Shown here: piece by piece, positions 44,170 to 52,467 of the stretch
Numbering within the stretch: the stretch's first letter is position 1
How the letters are laid out: every line of letters begins with the position of its first letter
Assembly (NCBI GenBank): GCA_023957155.1
Contig: JAMLHK010000002.1
Location: forward strand, 372,001-436,000
Length of the DNA: 64,000 bases
Reading direction: 5' to 3'
Source: Chitinophagaceae bacterium
GTDB lineage: Bacteria > Bacteroidota > Bacteroidia > Chitinophagales > Chitinophagaceae
The notes under the pieces: model-generated
The model's database searches: none
What the model saw: the letters and a program-made list of their open reading frames with translations, nothing else
Told to the model about the DNA's origin: nothing
Translations under genes and position numbers: made by a program

Positions 44170-45000
44170 ATGAAAAGCGCTAACCTGCTTACAATAGGAT
44201 GCCTTTGCCTGGCAATAAGCGGCTTTTGCCAAACCACGCATAGTCCGTTAGTTTCATACTATCCTTCTTCCGGGGCATACAGCAAAAAATTCCAGAATGC
44301 TTTTTCGGTTATATCCAATATCGGGGCATTGTCTGACCTGGATCACCCGGCTGCCGGTGTATACGGAGAGAAAAAATTCATGTTGTCTGAAACCGGGCTG
44401 TATACCGCTGTTGGTACGGTTCCCGCTATTTCAGGAAACTTTGCGTTACAGACCGATTACTTCGGTTACGCGGATTATAATGAATCGCAAATGGGTATTG
44501 CCTATGGCTTACCCCTTAACGAGCATATCGGTGTAGCGGCAAAGTTTAATTATTATCATCTTAGGATTCCCTCCTACCTCAGCGCTTCGGGGGTAAATTT
44601 TGAAATAGGATCGGTAATACATATCAGTGATCAGCTGCATACCGGCGTATCGGTATATAATCCTTTAAACAGCGCTTTGGGAAAGAATAGCAGCGAACGG
44701 ATCGCCGCTGTATATAAAGCCGGTATCGGCTATGAAATCTCAGCTTCATTTTTTACCCAGGTTGAAGTGATAAAGGAAACAGGGGCGAATGTAAATATAC
44801 ATACCGCCTTTCAATACAAACCCATAATGCAGTTGTTGGTAAGTGCAGGGATGTTCAGCGGTACCTCATCAGGCTATTGCGGCGTGGGCTTCTTCTACCG
44901 GCAAATGCGTATAGACCTTTCCGTAAGCTTTCATCAGCAGTTAGGTTACTCAACCGGCTTACTATTATTGTATCAATGGAACAAACCCGGTAAAGAATGA
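44170..45000 (+). CDS. outer-membrane beta-barrel protein, PorV/PorQ-like
   Basis: 276 residues: signal peptide (LLTIGCLCLAISGFCQ), then alternating beta-strands with many Tyr and Gly (FALQTDYFGYADYNESQMGIAYG; AAVYKAGIGYEISASFF). It is likely a small outer-membrane barrel. Its stop overlaps the start of the HhH gene (ATGA, 44997-45000), so the two are translationally coupled and probably act together. Function unknown. Confidence 0.7.
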   Translation: MKSANLLTIGCLCLAISGFCQTTHSPLVSYYPSSGAYSKKFQNAFSVISNIGALSDLDHPAAGVYGEKKFMLSETGLYTAVGTVPAISGNFALQTDYFGYADYNESQMGIAYGLPLNEHIGVAAKFNYYHLRIPSYLSASGVNFEIGSVIHISDQLHTGVSVYNPLNSALGKNSSERIAAVYKAGIGYEISASFFTQVEVIKETGANVNIHTAFQYKPIMQLLVSAGMFSGTSSGYCGVGFFYRQMRIDLSVSFHQQLGYSTGLLLLYQWNKPGKE

Positions 45001-47039
45001 AGTGGCACCGCATCATACTATTGTTGCTGTTTCCCTTTCCTGCTCCCGCCCAGGAACAGGTGTCGCCTGAAGTTGAACAACAGTTGGAAGCGATAACAGA
45101 AATGACGGAAGAAGCAGAGACCACAGATGATAGCTGGTGGCAGCAAATGGAGTATTTAAAGAAAAACAAGCTGAACCTGAATACGGCTTCTGAAGCTGAT
45201 CTGATCGAGTTGGGGTTACTGAACTCCCTGCAGGTTAACCAACTGGTGAATTATAAGAGATTGTTAGGTAACTTCATCAGCATCTATGAATTACAGGCAG
45301 TGCCGGGCTGGGATCCGTCGCTTATTCAAAAGCTGCTGCCCTTTATCACGGTCTCCTCCCCTGTCATTGAAAAAAACAGATTACTAAAACAGGTGAATGA
45401 AGGAGATTACTCGGTTATACTCCGGTTTTCGCAGATAATGGAAAAAGCAAAAGGATACCTGCAAAAAGACAGTACACGCAGCTATTATGCGGGTGATCCC
45501 ACCCGGCTGATGCTTCGCTGTAAATACCAGTATAAGAATCTGTTGCAATATGGATTTACGGTTTCAAAAGATGCCGGCGAGCCTTTATATCACGGCGCTT
45601 CCGGGGGCTTCGATTTTTATTCTTTTCATTTTTTTGCAAAGAATACAGGAATGGTTAAGGCAATAGCCCTCGGTGATTTTACTATTAATCTCGGGCAGGG
45701 ACTTATTCACTGGCAGGGTTTCTCTTTTGGTAGCGGAGGAAATGCAATGCATATCAAAAAGCAATCTGCTCCATTACGTCCCTATAACGCTTCCGGTGCG
45801 TTTTATTTTCATCGCGGAGCAGCTGTTCAGATAGAAAAGAAAAACTGGCAGGGCATTAGTTTCCTGTCTGTGCGGAATTTAGATGCTAAGGTAAATCCTG
45901 ATCCTGTTGACGGGAATGAATGGATATCTTCTATCCATACTTCCGGGTATCACCGGACGCCGTCTGAAAGATTAGACAAAGCAACCTTACAGCAACTGGC
46001 TTATGGCACATCACTCCGGTATAAGAACAGGAACTGGTATTCGGGATTTAATATGGTACAATACGGTTTTAACAGGCGTATAGAGAAGGATGCCGTACCC
46101 TATAACCGGTTTGCATTAACCGGGCGTCATTTTAGCAACTACAGCCTGGATTATGATTTTACCTATAAGAATATACATGCTTTTGGAGAAGCGGCTGTTG
46201 ATGCAGATCGTAATACCGCCTTCATTAACGGATTGCTGATGAGCGTTCATCCTAAAGCTTCCCTCTCTTTTCTGTATCGCAACGTGGCAAAGGATTACCA
46301 GGCTTTTTATGGCAATGCCTTCACGGCCAACAGCTCCGTATCAAATGAAAAGGGAATATTTGCCGGGCTTTCTCTGAAACCCCAAGCCGGATGGGATATT
46401 CAATGGTATGCCGGGCTGTTTCATTTTCCATGGTTAAAATACCGTACAGATGCTCCTTCATATAGCAAAGAGCTTTTTGTACAGGTCAGCTATCGCCCGT
46501 CCAAACAAACAGAAATCTATAGCCGGTATCTGAGCCGGCAGAAAGGGCTTAATGAAAAGTCAGACACCAATGCCATGAATGAGGTGCTTCCTTTTTTAAA
46601 TTATTCGTGGCGTACCCAGGTGAGCCACCGGATCAGCAAAGTCTTTACGATACGACATCGGTTTGAACTGTTGTGGTACCAGCCGGAAAAAGCAGAAAGA
46701 GAAAACGGCTTTTTGGCCTTTTGCGATATCTTCTATAAACCTGATCGAAGCCGGATCAGCTTAAATGCACGATTGCAATATTTTGAAAGCAACGGCTATA
46801 ATTCGAGGCTTTATGCGTATGAAAATGATGTGTTGTATTATTTCGCTGTTCCCGTATTTTACGATAAGGGTACCCGTTACTACATTAACCTGAGGTATCA
46901 GCTCAACCGGTCTGTGAACCTGTGGATAAAATGGGGGCAGACCATTTATAATGACCGGGATACTATTGGCAGCGGACTGGATGAAATACAGGGAAATAAA
47001 AAATCAGAGATCAGGATTTTATTATCCGTGGCATTTTAA
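44997..47039 (+). CDS. outer-membrane protein with N-terminal helix-hairpin-helix (ComEA-like) domain
   Basis: 680 residues. After a signal peptide (IILLLLFPFPAPAQ), residues about 50-115 form a ComEA-like HhH unit (KNKLNLNTASEADLIELGLL, then YKRLLGNFISIYELQAVPGW). The remainder is beta-rich and aromatic to the last residue (ILLSVAF), as in an outer-membrane barrel. HhH domains bind DNA, so a role in surface DNA binding or uptake is a hypothesis. Coupled to the preceding small barrel gene. Confidence 0.8.
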   Translation: MKWHRIILLLLFPFPAPAQEQVSPEVEQQLEAITEMTEEAETTDDSWWQQMEYLKKNKLNLNTASEADLIELGLLNSLQVNQLVNYKRLLGNFISIYELQAVPGWDPSLIQKLLPFITVSSPVIEKNRLLKQVNEGDYSVILRFSQIMEKAKGYLQKDSTRSYYAGDPTRLMLRCKYQYKNLLQYGFTVSKDAGEPLYHGASGGFDFYSFHFFAKNTGMVKAIALGDFTINLGQGLIHWQGFSFGSGGNAMHIKKQSAPLRPYNASGAFYFHRGAAVQIEKKNWQGISFLSVRNLDAKVNPDPVDGNEWISSIHTSGYHRTPSERLDKATLQQLAYGTSLRYKNRNWYSGFNMVQYGFNRRIEKDAVPYNRFALTGRHFSNYSLDYDFTYKNIHAFGEAAVDADRNTAFINGLLMSVHPKASLSFLYRNVAKDYQAFYGNAFTANSSVSNEKGIFAGLSLKPQAGWDIQWYAGLFHFPWLKYRTDAPSYSKELFVQVSYRPSKQTEIYSRYLSRQKGLNEKSDTNAMNEVLPFLNYSWRTQVSHRISKVFTIRHRFELLWYQPEKAERENGFLAFCDIFYKPDRSRISLNARLQYFESNGYNSRLYAYENDVLYYFAVPVFYDKGTRYYINLRYQLNRSVNLWIKWGQTIYNDRDTIGSGLDEIQGNKKSEIRILLSVAF

Positions 47040-47106
47040 TGATCCTGCTTTAGATCGGCCACCCATCGTCTAAGTTCTTTTCTTTATGGTTATGGGGAAA
47101 CAATTT

Positions 47107-47655
47107 TTACATCTTTCTCAGCACCTTTTCAAACGTGTTCAGATTGCGGGAGGTGAACGTTCCTTTAAGGCTTCTCCGGCCTAATATTTTTCCAAATTCA
47201 GATTCAAGCGTATTTCCTTTCGGTACTTTCCAGTAGAAATTATTTCCTGTGATTTGTGCTTCTTCTCCTATGGCCTTCCCGGACTTTTCAAATTCTGCCA
47301 TAAGTATTTTCTCCGCCCCGTCAACCCCCGCGAAACCGTAAATGTGAAACCCGGCATCAGCGGCAAAGGGGCTTTTGCTGACAAGGGTTTCCACTTCATT
47401 TTTATCTTTTATAAAAAGAAAGGCTTCATAATCAAAATGTGCCGACATTACTTTTTCCAGCAGCTTTTTTAACTCATCCTTATTTTTTGCAGATGAAAAC
47501 AGGATATTACCCGAAGCCAGGACCGATGATACCTTTTTCATCCCGGCTTGTTCAAATACCTGGCAGGCTTCTGCCATTTTCATATTCGTTCCTTTTACAT
47601 TTACCCCACGCAGAAAAGCGCAAAAACTGATATTAGTTTCGATTCTTTTTGTCAT
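47107..47655 (-). CDS. DUF1697 family protein
   Basis: 182 residues from the ATG at 47655; the open frame extends 36 codons further, but only from here does it look like the family. Motifs: FCAFLRGVNVKGTNMKMAE, VSSVLASGNILFSS, and FTSRNLNTFEKVL at the end, all diagnostic of DUF1697. Cytosolic; biochemical role unknown. Confidence 0.85.
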   Translation of the reverse strand: MTKRIETNISFCAFLRGVNVKGTNMKMAEACQVFEQAGMKKVSSVLASGNILFSSAKNKDELKKLLEKVMSAHFDYEAFLFIKDKNEVETLVSKSPFAADAGFHIYGFAGVDGAEKILMAEFEKSGKAIGEEAQITGNNFYWKVPKGNTLESEFGKILGRRSLKGTFTSRNLNTFEKVLRKM

Positions 47656-47968
47656 TACCCTTATTTTATCAATTTCAGATATATAACCGTCTGCCTGTTG
47701 CGCCTTTGTGTTTCGGTTTAATCCGCTCCGGTTATACCAAAATACATAAATGTTTAGATACAAAGGTTTGTGCTGTTGTGTTAATTTTCGGGCAATACCA
47801 TCACAGGAAGGATAAGTAAGATGATAATGGGTATTCAGACCGGTTCTGGTTGAAAATATCGCTTCTCCTGCTCCGGTTATTTTTATTATAGGTGATCAAT
47901 AGGTATAAATTCGGCCTTTTGCGCTCTTATCACCGGAGTAAATCTATTTTAAAAAATATCATACAGAC
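47656..47968. other. 313-bp gap between divergent genes
   Basis: No reading frame or strong repeat is seen. It must contain both the DUF1697 promoter and that of the glycoside hydrolase, but no full -33/-7 match was found. Confidence 0.4.
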
Positions 47969-50350
47969 ATGCATAGGAAATATCGTTCCCGCAGGATAAG
48001 TAAAATATATGCCCGTATTTTAACCGGCATTACATTATGTTTCTTTTATCCTGCCGGGTATACTACAGCCCAGGAAGTACAGCTTAAAGACGCAGTAACC
48101 GTTATATCCCGGTCCGTGCCTTCGCCCATGTACGAAACGGTGGGCAAAATACTGAGGGAAGAAATAGGTAAGCGAACAGGTCTACAAATCAACCGTGCCG
48201 ATCGTTGGCCGGTAAAAAATGCGCCTGTCATCGCTATTGCGCTTGCTTCCGATGCCGTACTGGATGGTGTTCCGGTTCCCGTGCTTACCGATAAACAAAG
48301 TGCGATGTATAAGCCGGAAGGGTTTCGCGTGGTTACGCAGGTAGCCGGCCAGAGAAATATTACCTGGATCATAGGTGCAGACAGCCGTGGTGTATTGTTT
48401 GGCGCCGGATGGCTCCTGCGCAATTTGCAAATGGGCAGCAAGACCCTTAAGTTAAGCTCACCTGCTGATGTTGTTTCATCGCCGGTATATCCGATACGCG
48501 GGCACCAGTTGGGATACCGTACTACTGCCAATTCTTATGATGCCTGGACACCTGCGCAATTTGAACAATATATCCGCGACCTGGCTATTTTTGGGACGAA
48601 TGCCGTTGAAGGTATTCCTTTTCATGAAGATGAGATCCCCAGTCCCCATTTTACGATCTCCTCGGCTGAGATGCGGGTAAAAATGAGTGAAATTTGCCAG
48701 GCTTATGACATGGATTACTGGGTATGGACGCCGGCAACCTTTGACCTTACAGATAAGGCGAAACGGCAGGCGGAGCTGGATTGGCATGAATCGCTTTACA
48801 AATCCTGCCCCCGGCTTGATCATATCTTCTTTCCCGGCGGAGACCCGGGCGATAATCATCCCTCGGAAGTGATGCCTTTCCTGAAAGACCTTTACGACCG
48901 GCTGGTGAAATATCATCCCAATGCTAAAATGTGGATATCCCTGCAGGGATTCAGTGAGGAGCAGGTAGATTATTTTTATCAGTACTTAGATAAATATCAG
49001 CCCCGCTGGTTAGAAGGTGTAGTTTCCGGACCGGGCAGCCCGCCAACAGCGCAAACCCGCTATCGCCTGCCTGCAAAATACAAGCACCGCCAATACCCGG
49101 ATATAACTCATTCGGTTCGCTGCGAGTTCCCTGTACCCAATTGGGACCAGGCTTATGCGCTTACCCTGGGAAGAGAATCTGTAAATCCGCGCCCGGCAGG
49201 TTTCTATAAAATTCAACAGACCTATGCCCCTTTTACGGACGGGTTTGTATCTTATTCTGATGGCGTTCATGACGATGTAAACAAAATAGTATGGAGCATG
49301 GGAGGCTGGGATCCTCAAAAACCGGTTACCGAAGTAATGGAAGAATATGCCCGGTTCTTTTTTGGTACCGGCCTGGAAAAGAATGTAGAAGCCGGCATTG
49401 CTGCTTTAGAGCAAAACTGGAACGGTCCCCTTGCAGATAACGGCGGTGTGGAAGCAGCGCTTTCATTCTGGACCCTCCTTGAAAAACAACATCCCCGGCT
49501 CTCCGCTAACTGGCGCTGGCAGATGCTGCTGCTGCGGGCATATTATGATGCATATACAAGAAGAAGGCTGATCTACGAACAGGGATTAGAAAAAAAGGCT
49601 AATGAGATACTGGCTGCCGCAACTCCGGATCAGCTTGTTCAGGCAATGGACAATGCGCTGGGGGTATTAAGCCAGGCGGATAAGCAGCCTGTTTCTCCGG
49701 ATTTGCGTAAAAAGATCACGGAACTGTGCGAAGCCCTGTACCAGTCAATCGGTTTACAAACCAGCGTACCTAAATATAAAGCCAGTGGTTATGAAAGAGG
49801 TGCGGTGCTTGACTTTGCAGATTACCCGCTCAACAACAGGTGGTGGCTCGAAGACGAGTTCAAAAAGATCAGGACAATGACAGATAAAGATGCCGCTTAT
49901 GCACGTATCCAGCAGGTCAGCCATTGGGAAAACCCGGGACCGGGCAGCTATTATGATGACATTTCAAGCGTGAGCAAAGGCCCTAGGGTAGCTACCACCT
50001 CGTATGATGCAACAGACATTGCCTGGTGGGATAATGGTATGAGCCGTCAGCGGCTGTCTTTCCAGACTTTCCAGAGATGCCCCTTGCTGTATTATACAAA
50101 TTTAGACCCTGCCGGGCGATATAAAATCCGGGTAGTTGGGTCAGGAGATGCCTTATTACGTGTTGATAATCAGCGACTTTCTCCTGTTATTTATAATAAA
50201 GATGGAGAAGGTTTTAAGGAATGGATTGTGCCTTTTCAGGCTACCGGTGATGGAAAAATTACCGTTAGTTTTGATGAGCCGGAAGAATCTGATCTCAACT
50301 GGCGCAAGCAATCCAAGATTTATGATATATGGCTGATAAAGGAGAATTAA
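47969..50350 (+). CDS. secreted glycoside hydrolase with GH20/GH67-type N-terminal zincin-like domain
   Basis: 793 residues. After a signal peptide (IYARILTGITLCFFYPAGYTTAQ), residues about 35-160 form the small domain that precedes GH20, GH67 and GH115 barrels (GKILREEIGKRTGL, FRVVTQVAGQRNITWIIGAD, then GVLFGAGWLLRNL). A TIM-barrel follows from PIRGHQLGYR, with acidic stretches HEDEIPSP and FFPGGDPGDNHPSE that could hold catalytic residues. The C-terminus (about 700-793) looks like a carbohydrate-binding beta-sandwich. An alpha-glucuronidase or hexosaminidase-like role is possible; the exact family is not certain. The next gene overlaps by one base. Confidence 0.75.
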   Translation: MHRKYRSRRISKIYARILTGITLCFFYPAGYTTAQEVQLKDAVTVISRSVPSPMYETVGKILREEIGKRTGLQINRADRWPVKNAPVIAIALASDAVLDGVPVPVLTDKQSAMYKPEGFRVVTQVAGQRNITWIIGADSRGVLFGAGWLLRNLQMGSKTLKLSSPADVVSSPVYPIRGHQLGYRTTANSYDAWTPAQFEQYIRDLAIFGTNAVEGIPFHEDEIPSPHFTISSAEMRVKMSEICQAYDMDYWVWTPATFDLTDKAKRQAELDWHESLYKSCPRLDHIFFPGGDPGDNHPSEVMPFLKDLYDRLVKYHPNAKMWISLQGFSEEQVDYFYQYLDKYQPRWLEGVVSGPGSPPTAQTRYRLPAKYKHRQYPDITHSVRCEFPVPNWDQAYALTLGRESVNPRPAGFYKIQQTYAPFTDGFVSYSDGVHDDVNKIVWSMGGWDPQKPVTEVMEEYARFFFGTGLEKNVEAGIAALEQNWNGPLADNGGVEAALSFWTLLEKQHPRLSANWRWQMLLLRAYYDAYTRRRLIYEQGLEKKANEILAAATPDQLVQAMDNALGVLSQADKQPVSPDLRKKITELCEALYQSIGLQTSVPKYKASGYERGAVLDFADYPLNNRWWLEDEFKKIRTMTDKDAAYARIQQVSHWENPGPGSYYDDISSVSKGPRVATTSYDATDIAWWDNGMSRQRLSFQTFQRCPLLYYTNLDPAGRYKIRVVGSGDALLRVDNQRLSPVIYNKDGEGFKEWIVPFQATGDGKITVSFDEPEESDLNWRKQSKIYDIWLIKEN

Positions 50351-51003
50351 TGCGGGTACTGCTCCTGCCTGTTGCGTTTTGTATTGTCGTGAATGGTTTA
50401 GGTCAAACTGCCGGATCCGCACAATCAACAGCAACGGCACATACGGATTCACTGTCTAACGTTGTTTTCTTTGACGACTTTAATGATAATAAAAACAACT
50501 GGACTATTGATGACAATAAGAGGGGAAGCTCAAGACTTGATGGTGGACTTTACTATTTAAAGGCCGCCGGCCACGCATACGGAGAAGCGCAGGAAGTACA
50601 TATTGATACCCGGAAGGACTTTGAAATAGAAGCGAGTATAAAAATTTTAGATGGTAATTCCGAGCATAAGTATTATTATAGCATGCTCTTTTGGGGGCGT
50701 AATGCAAAGGACGGTTACTACTTTACATTTGCCAAAGACGGCTACGCTTCCGTGGAGATATGCAGCGGCAAAAATCAGCGTGATTGCATAGTTAAAAGCG
50801 GTTCGTTACAAAAAACGACGCTTAACCCGGAGGGGTTTAATGTGTACAGGATCAGAAAAACAGGCAATACCTTTTCGTTTTTTGTTAACGGCACACTATT
50901 CTATTCCATGCCATTTGCTCCATTTTTTGGAAACTTAGTCGGATTTGGTGCAGGCAGAAAAGTAAGCCTGGCAGTTGATTATTTGAAAGTTATTTACCTG
51001 TAA
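50350..51003 (+). CDS. secreted concanavalin A-like lectin/glucanase-fold protein
   Basis: 217 residues from the ATG at 50350, which overlaps the hydrolase stop (TAATG). Signal peptide (VLLLPVAFCIVVNGLG), then a jelly-roll domain: FFDDFNDNKNNWTIDDN, FEIEASIKILDG, YSMLFWGRNAKDGYYFTFAKDG and the closing SFFVNGTLFYSMPF with LAVDYLKVIYL. The fold binds or cuts glycans; coupling to the hydrolase suggests a shared substrate. Confidence 0.78.
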   Translation: MRVLLLPVAFCIVVNGLGQTAGSAQSTATAHTDSLSNVVFFDDFNDNKNNWTIDDNKRGSSRLDGGLYYLKAAGHAYGEAQEVHIDTRKDFEIEASIKILDGNSEHKYYYSMLFWGRNAKDGYYFTFAKDGYASVEICSGKNQRDCIVKSGSLQKTTLNPEGFNVYRIRKTGNTFSFFVNGTLFYSMPFAPFFGNLVGFGAGRKVSLAVDYLKVIYL

Positions 51004-51083
51004 CCTACACCTCCCGGGTGAAAAGTAGTGCAGGCTTCCAGGGATAACCGAAGACGCCACCACCAGCCTGCCTCTGAGCAAAG

Positions 51084-51106
51084 CGTTGGTTACTATACGA
51101 CCAACG
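51084..51106 (-). terminator. hairpin after the XRE gene
   Basis: CGTTGGT (51084-51090) and ACCAACG (51100-51106) form a perfect 7-bp stem 4 bp beyond the stop of the minus-strand XRE gene. There is no strong T-tract. Confidence 0.4.
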
Positions 51107-51110
51107 ATAA

Positions 51111-51311
51111 TCAGTCATTCTTCTCAAGCATAAATATTTCTTCAACAGGCTTTTTGAAGACCTTAGCAATTTTAAGAGCCAAGACTGTTGACGGGACATA
51201 TTTATTTGCTTCCATTGCATTTATGGTCTGTCTGCTGACTGATACTTTCTTTGCAAGTTCTTCCTGGGTCAAATCTGCTATGGCTCTTTCTACTTTAATT
51301 GTGTTTTTCAT
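51111..51311 (-). CDS. XRE-family helix-turn-helix regulator
   Basis: 66 residues, almost only the DNA-binding domain: VERAIADLTQEELAKKVSVS, then RQTINAMEANKYVPS. This length and the KPVEEIFMLEKND tail are typical of the small Cro/CI-like proteins paired with a membrane protein. Start at 51311 chosen because MKNTIKVERA is the conserved beginning. Overlaps the upstream membrane gene by 17 bp. Confidence 0.85.
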   Translation of the reverse strand: MKNTIKVERAIADLTQEELAKKVSVSRQTINAMEANKYVPSTVLALKIAKVFKKPVEEIFMLEKND

Positions 51312-51777
51312 CTGACATAGATTTAGAGGTGCTGTACAAAACATAATTAAACCTGGCTATGAAAATTATCAAGACCGTAAACATATTGTAGAGCATAACA
51401 TTTAAGAATGCGGTACCGTAAATAAATGCAAAGGAAAAGAGCAACAGAATATAATTGATAAGTACCGCCCAAAGCAATGATGATTGACGAAGATTTGTAA
51501 TAAATTCATCTTCATTTTTCTCTTTTGAGAATCCAATTAATAGTGCCCCTACAATAAATAAAATTCCGACAACAGTATTAGTAACATTTGCATCAATGAA
51601 AGTAAAAAACTGGCTTTCCCCTAAAATTCCATTATCAAGTATGGCAAAAACTTTGGTGTTCAACGGCATACCTTCAAAATCAGTAACCATTAAAATTATT
51701 CCAAGAATTGTAGCAAGTATAAGAATGAACCAACCAACTATTTTGTACTTATTGGGTAATAAGAATTTCTGTATCAT
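51295..51777 (-). CDS. membrane protein of an XRE-linked pair
   Basis: 160 residues from the ATG at 51777 (an open extension of six codons exists). Four helices: YKIVGWFILILATILGIILM, VTNTVVGILFIVGALLIGF, SLLWAVLINYILLLFSFAF and LNVMLYNMFTVLIIFIA. It is the first gene of a two-gene unit with the XRE regulator. The pair is often seen together in Bacillota and Bacteroidota, function unknown. On the minus strand TATTTTTG at about 51823-51830 may be its promoter. Confidence 0.72.
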   Translation of the reverse strand: MIQKFLLPNKYKIVGWFILILATILGIILMVTDFEGMPLNTKVFAILDNGILGESQFFTFIDANVTNTVVGILFIVGALLIGFSKEKNEDEFITNLRQSSLLWAVLINYILLLFSFAFIYGTAFLNVMLYNMFTVLIIFIARFNYVLYSTSKSMSDEKHN

Positions 51778-52009
51778 AAAAATTAATTTTACCAAAAGTA
51801 ATGTATTTTTTACATTTAGACAAAAATATATTACATTATGACAAATACTTATTACTTTTTAAATCGGTAAGACAACGTACAACCGTACAGCAGGCAACAG
51901 GCGGTTGGGCAATATGGCACTGCGGATGCACTGCCGGCATCATGCTGTTCCCTGAAAATACCTGTTTTAAGCGGCGGAATAATTTTTTTTGTTAAAACTA
52001 AAGGAATAG

Positions 52010-52040
52010 TTGTATAACTAATTAATTAGTTCTATTTTTG
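52010..52040 (+). promoter_or_regulatory. promoter of the BlaI-M56 operon
   Basis: TTG (52010-52012) and TATTTTTG (52033-52040) are 20 nt apart, a textbook match for Bacteroidota. The -7 box is 19 bp before the BlaI start at 52060. Confidence 0.78.
52016..52031. promoter_or_regulatory. 16-bp palindromic BlaI operator
   Basis: AACTAATTAATTAGTT is a perfect palindrome located entirely between the -33 and -7 elements of the BlaI gene. A dimeric BlaI bound there would block RNA polymerase. BlaI/MecI operators elsewhere are AT-rich dyads in the same place; the specific recognition here is inferred. Confidence 0.7.
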
Positions 52041-52059
52041 GACTTATAATTTATATGCT

Positions 52060-52431
52060 ATGTCCTCAGTAAAAAGTTTAACCAAAGCAGAAGAGCAGGT
52101 TATGCAATCGGTATGGAAGCTGGAAAAAGCTTTCCTGCGGGAGTTGGTAGATGCCCAGCCCGACCCCAAACCCCACCAGAATACCGTGGCTACCATTTTA
52201 AAAATCTTGGGCGAAAAGGGATTTGTAGGCATTGAGGTTTTTGGGCGTATGCACCGGTATTACCCGTTAATCAGTAAAGATGACTATTCTAAAGCGACTA
52301 TGAAAAATATGGTGAAAAGCTATTTTGAAGGTTCTTTCAGCAATGCGGTTTCCTTTATGGTTAAAGAGAACAACCTGAGTATTGCAGACCTGGAATTATT
52401 ACTCAGGTCTTTAAAAAAGAAAGGAAAATAA
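52060..52431 (+). CDS. blaI: BlaI/MecI/CopY-family repressor
   Basis: 123 residues with the winged-helix of the family (LTKAEEQVMQSVWKLEKAF, then NTVATILKILGEKGFVGIE) and a C-terminal dimer helix (LSIADLELLLRSLKKKGK). BlaI-type repressors are inactivated by cleavage after the partner M56 protease senses its signal, often cell-wall damage. The partner gene follows 36 bp downstream and a palindromic operator lies upstream, so the pair is a self-contained sensor-repressor unit. Confidence 0.92.
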   Translation: MSSVKSLTKAEEQVMQSVWKLEKAFLRELVDAQPDPKPHQNTVATILKILGEKGFVGIEVFGRMHRYYPLISKDDYSKATMKNMVKSYFEGSFSNAVSFMVKENNLSIADLELLLRSLKKKGK

Positions 52432-52467
52432 GCCGGATATCGTTTTTCAAACTCCAAACTGGTCATC

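Noticed and set aside
48046..48531. 161-codon antisense frame in the glycoside hydrolase gene
   Set aside because: Antisense shadow with no start context; the sense frame has a signal peptide and conserved domains.
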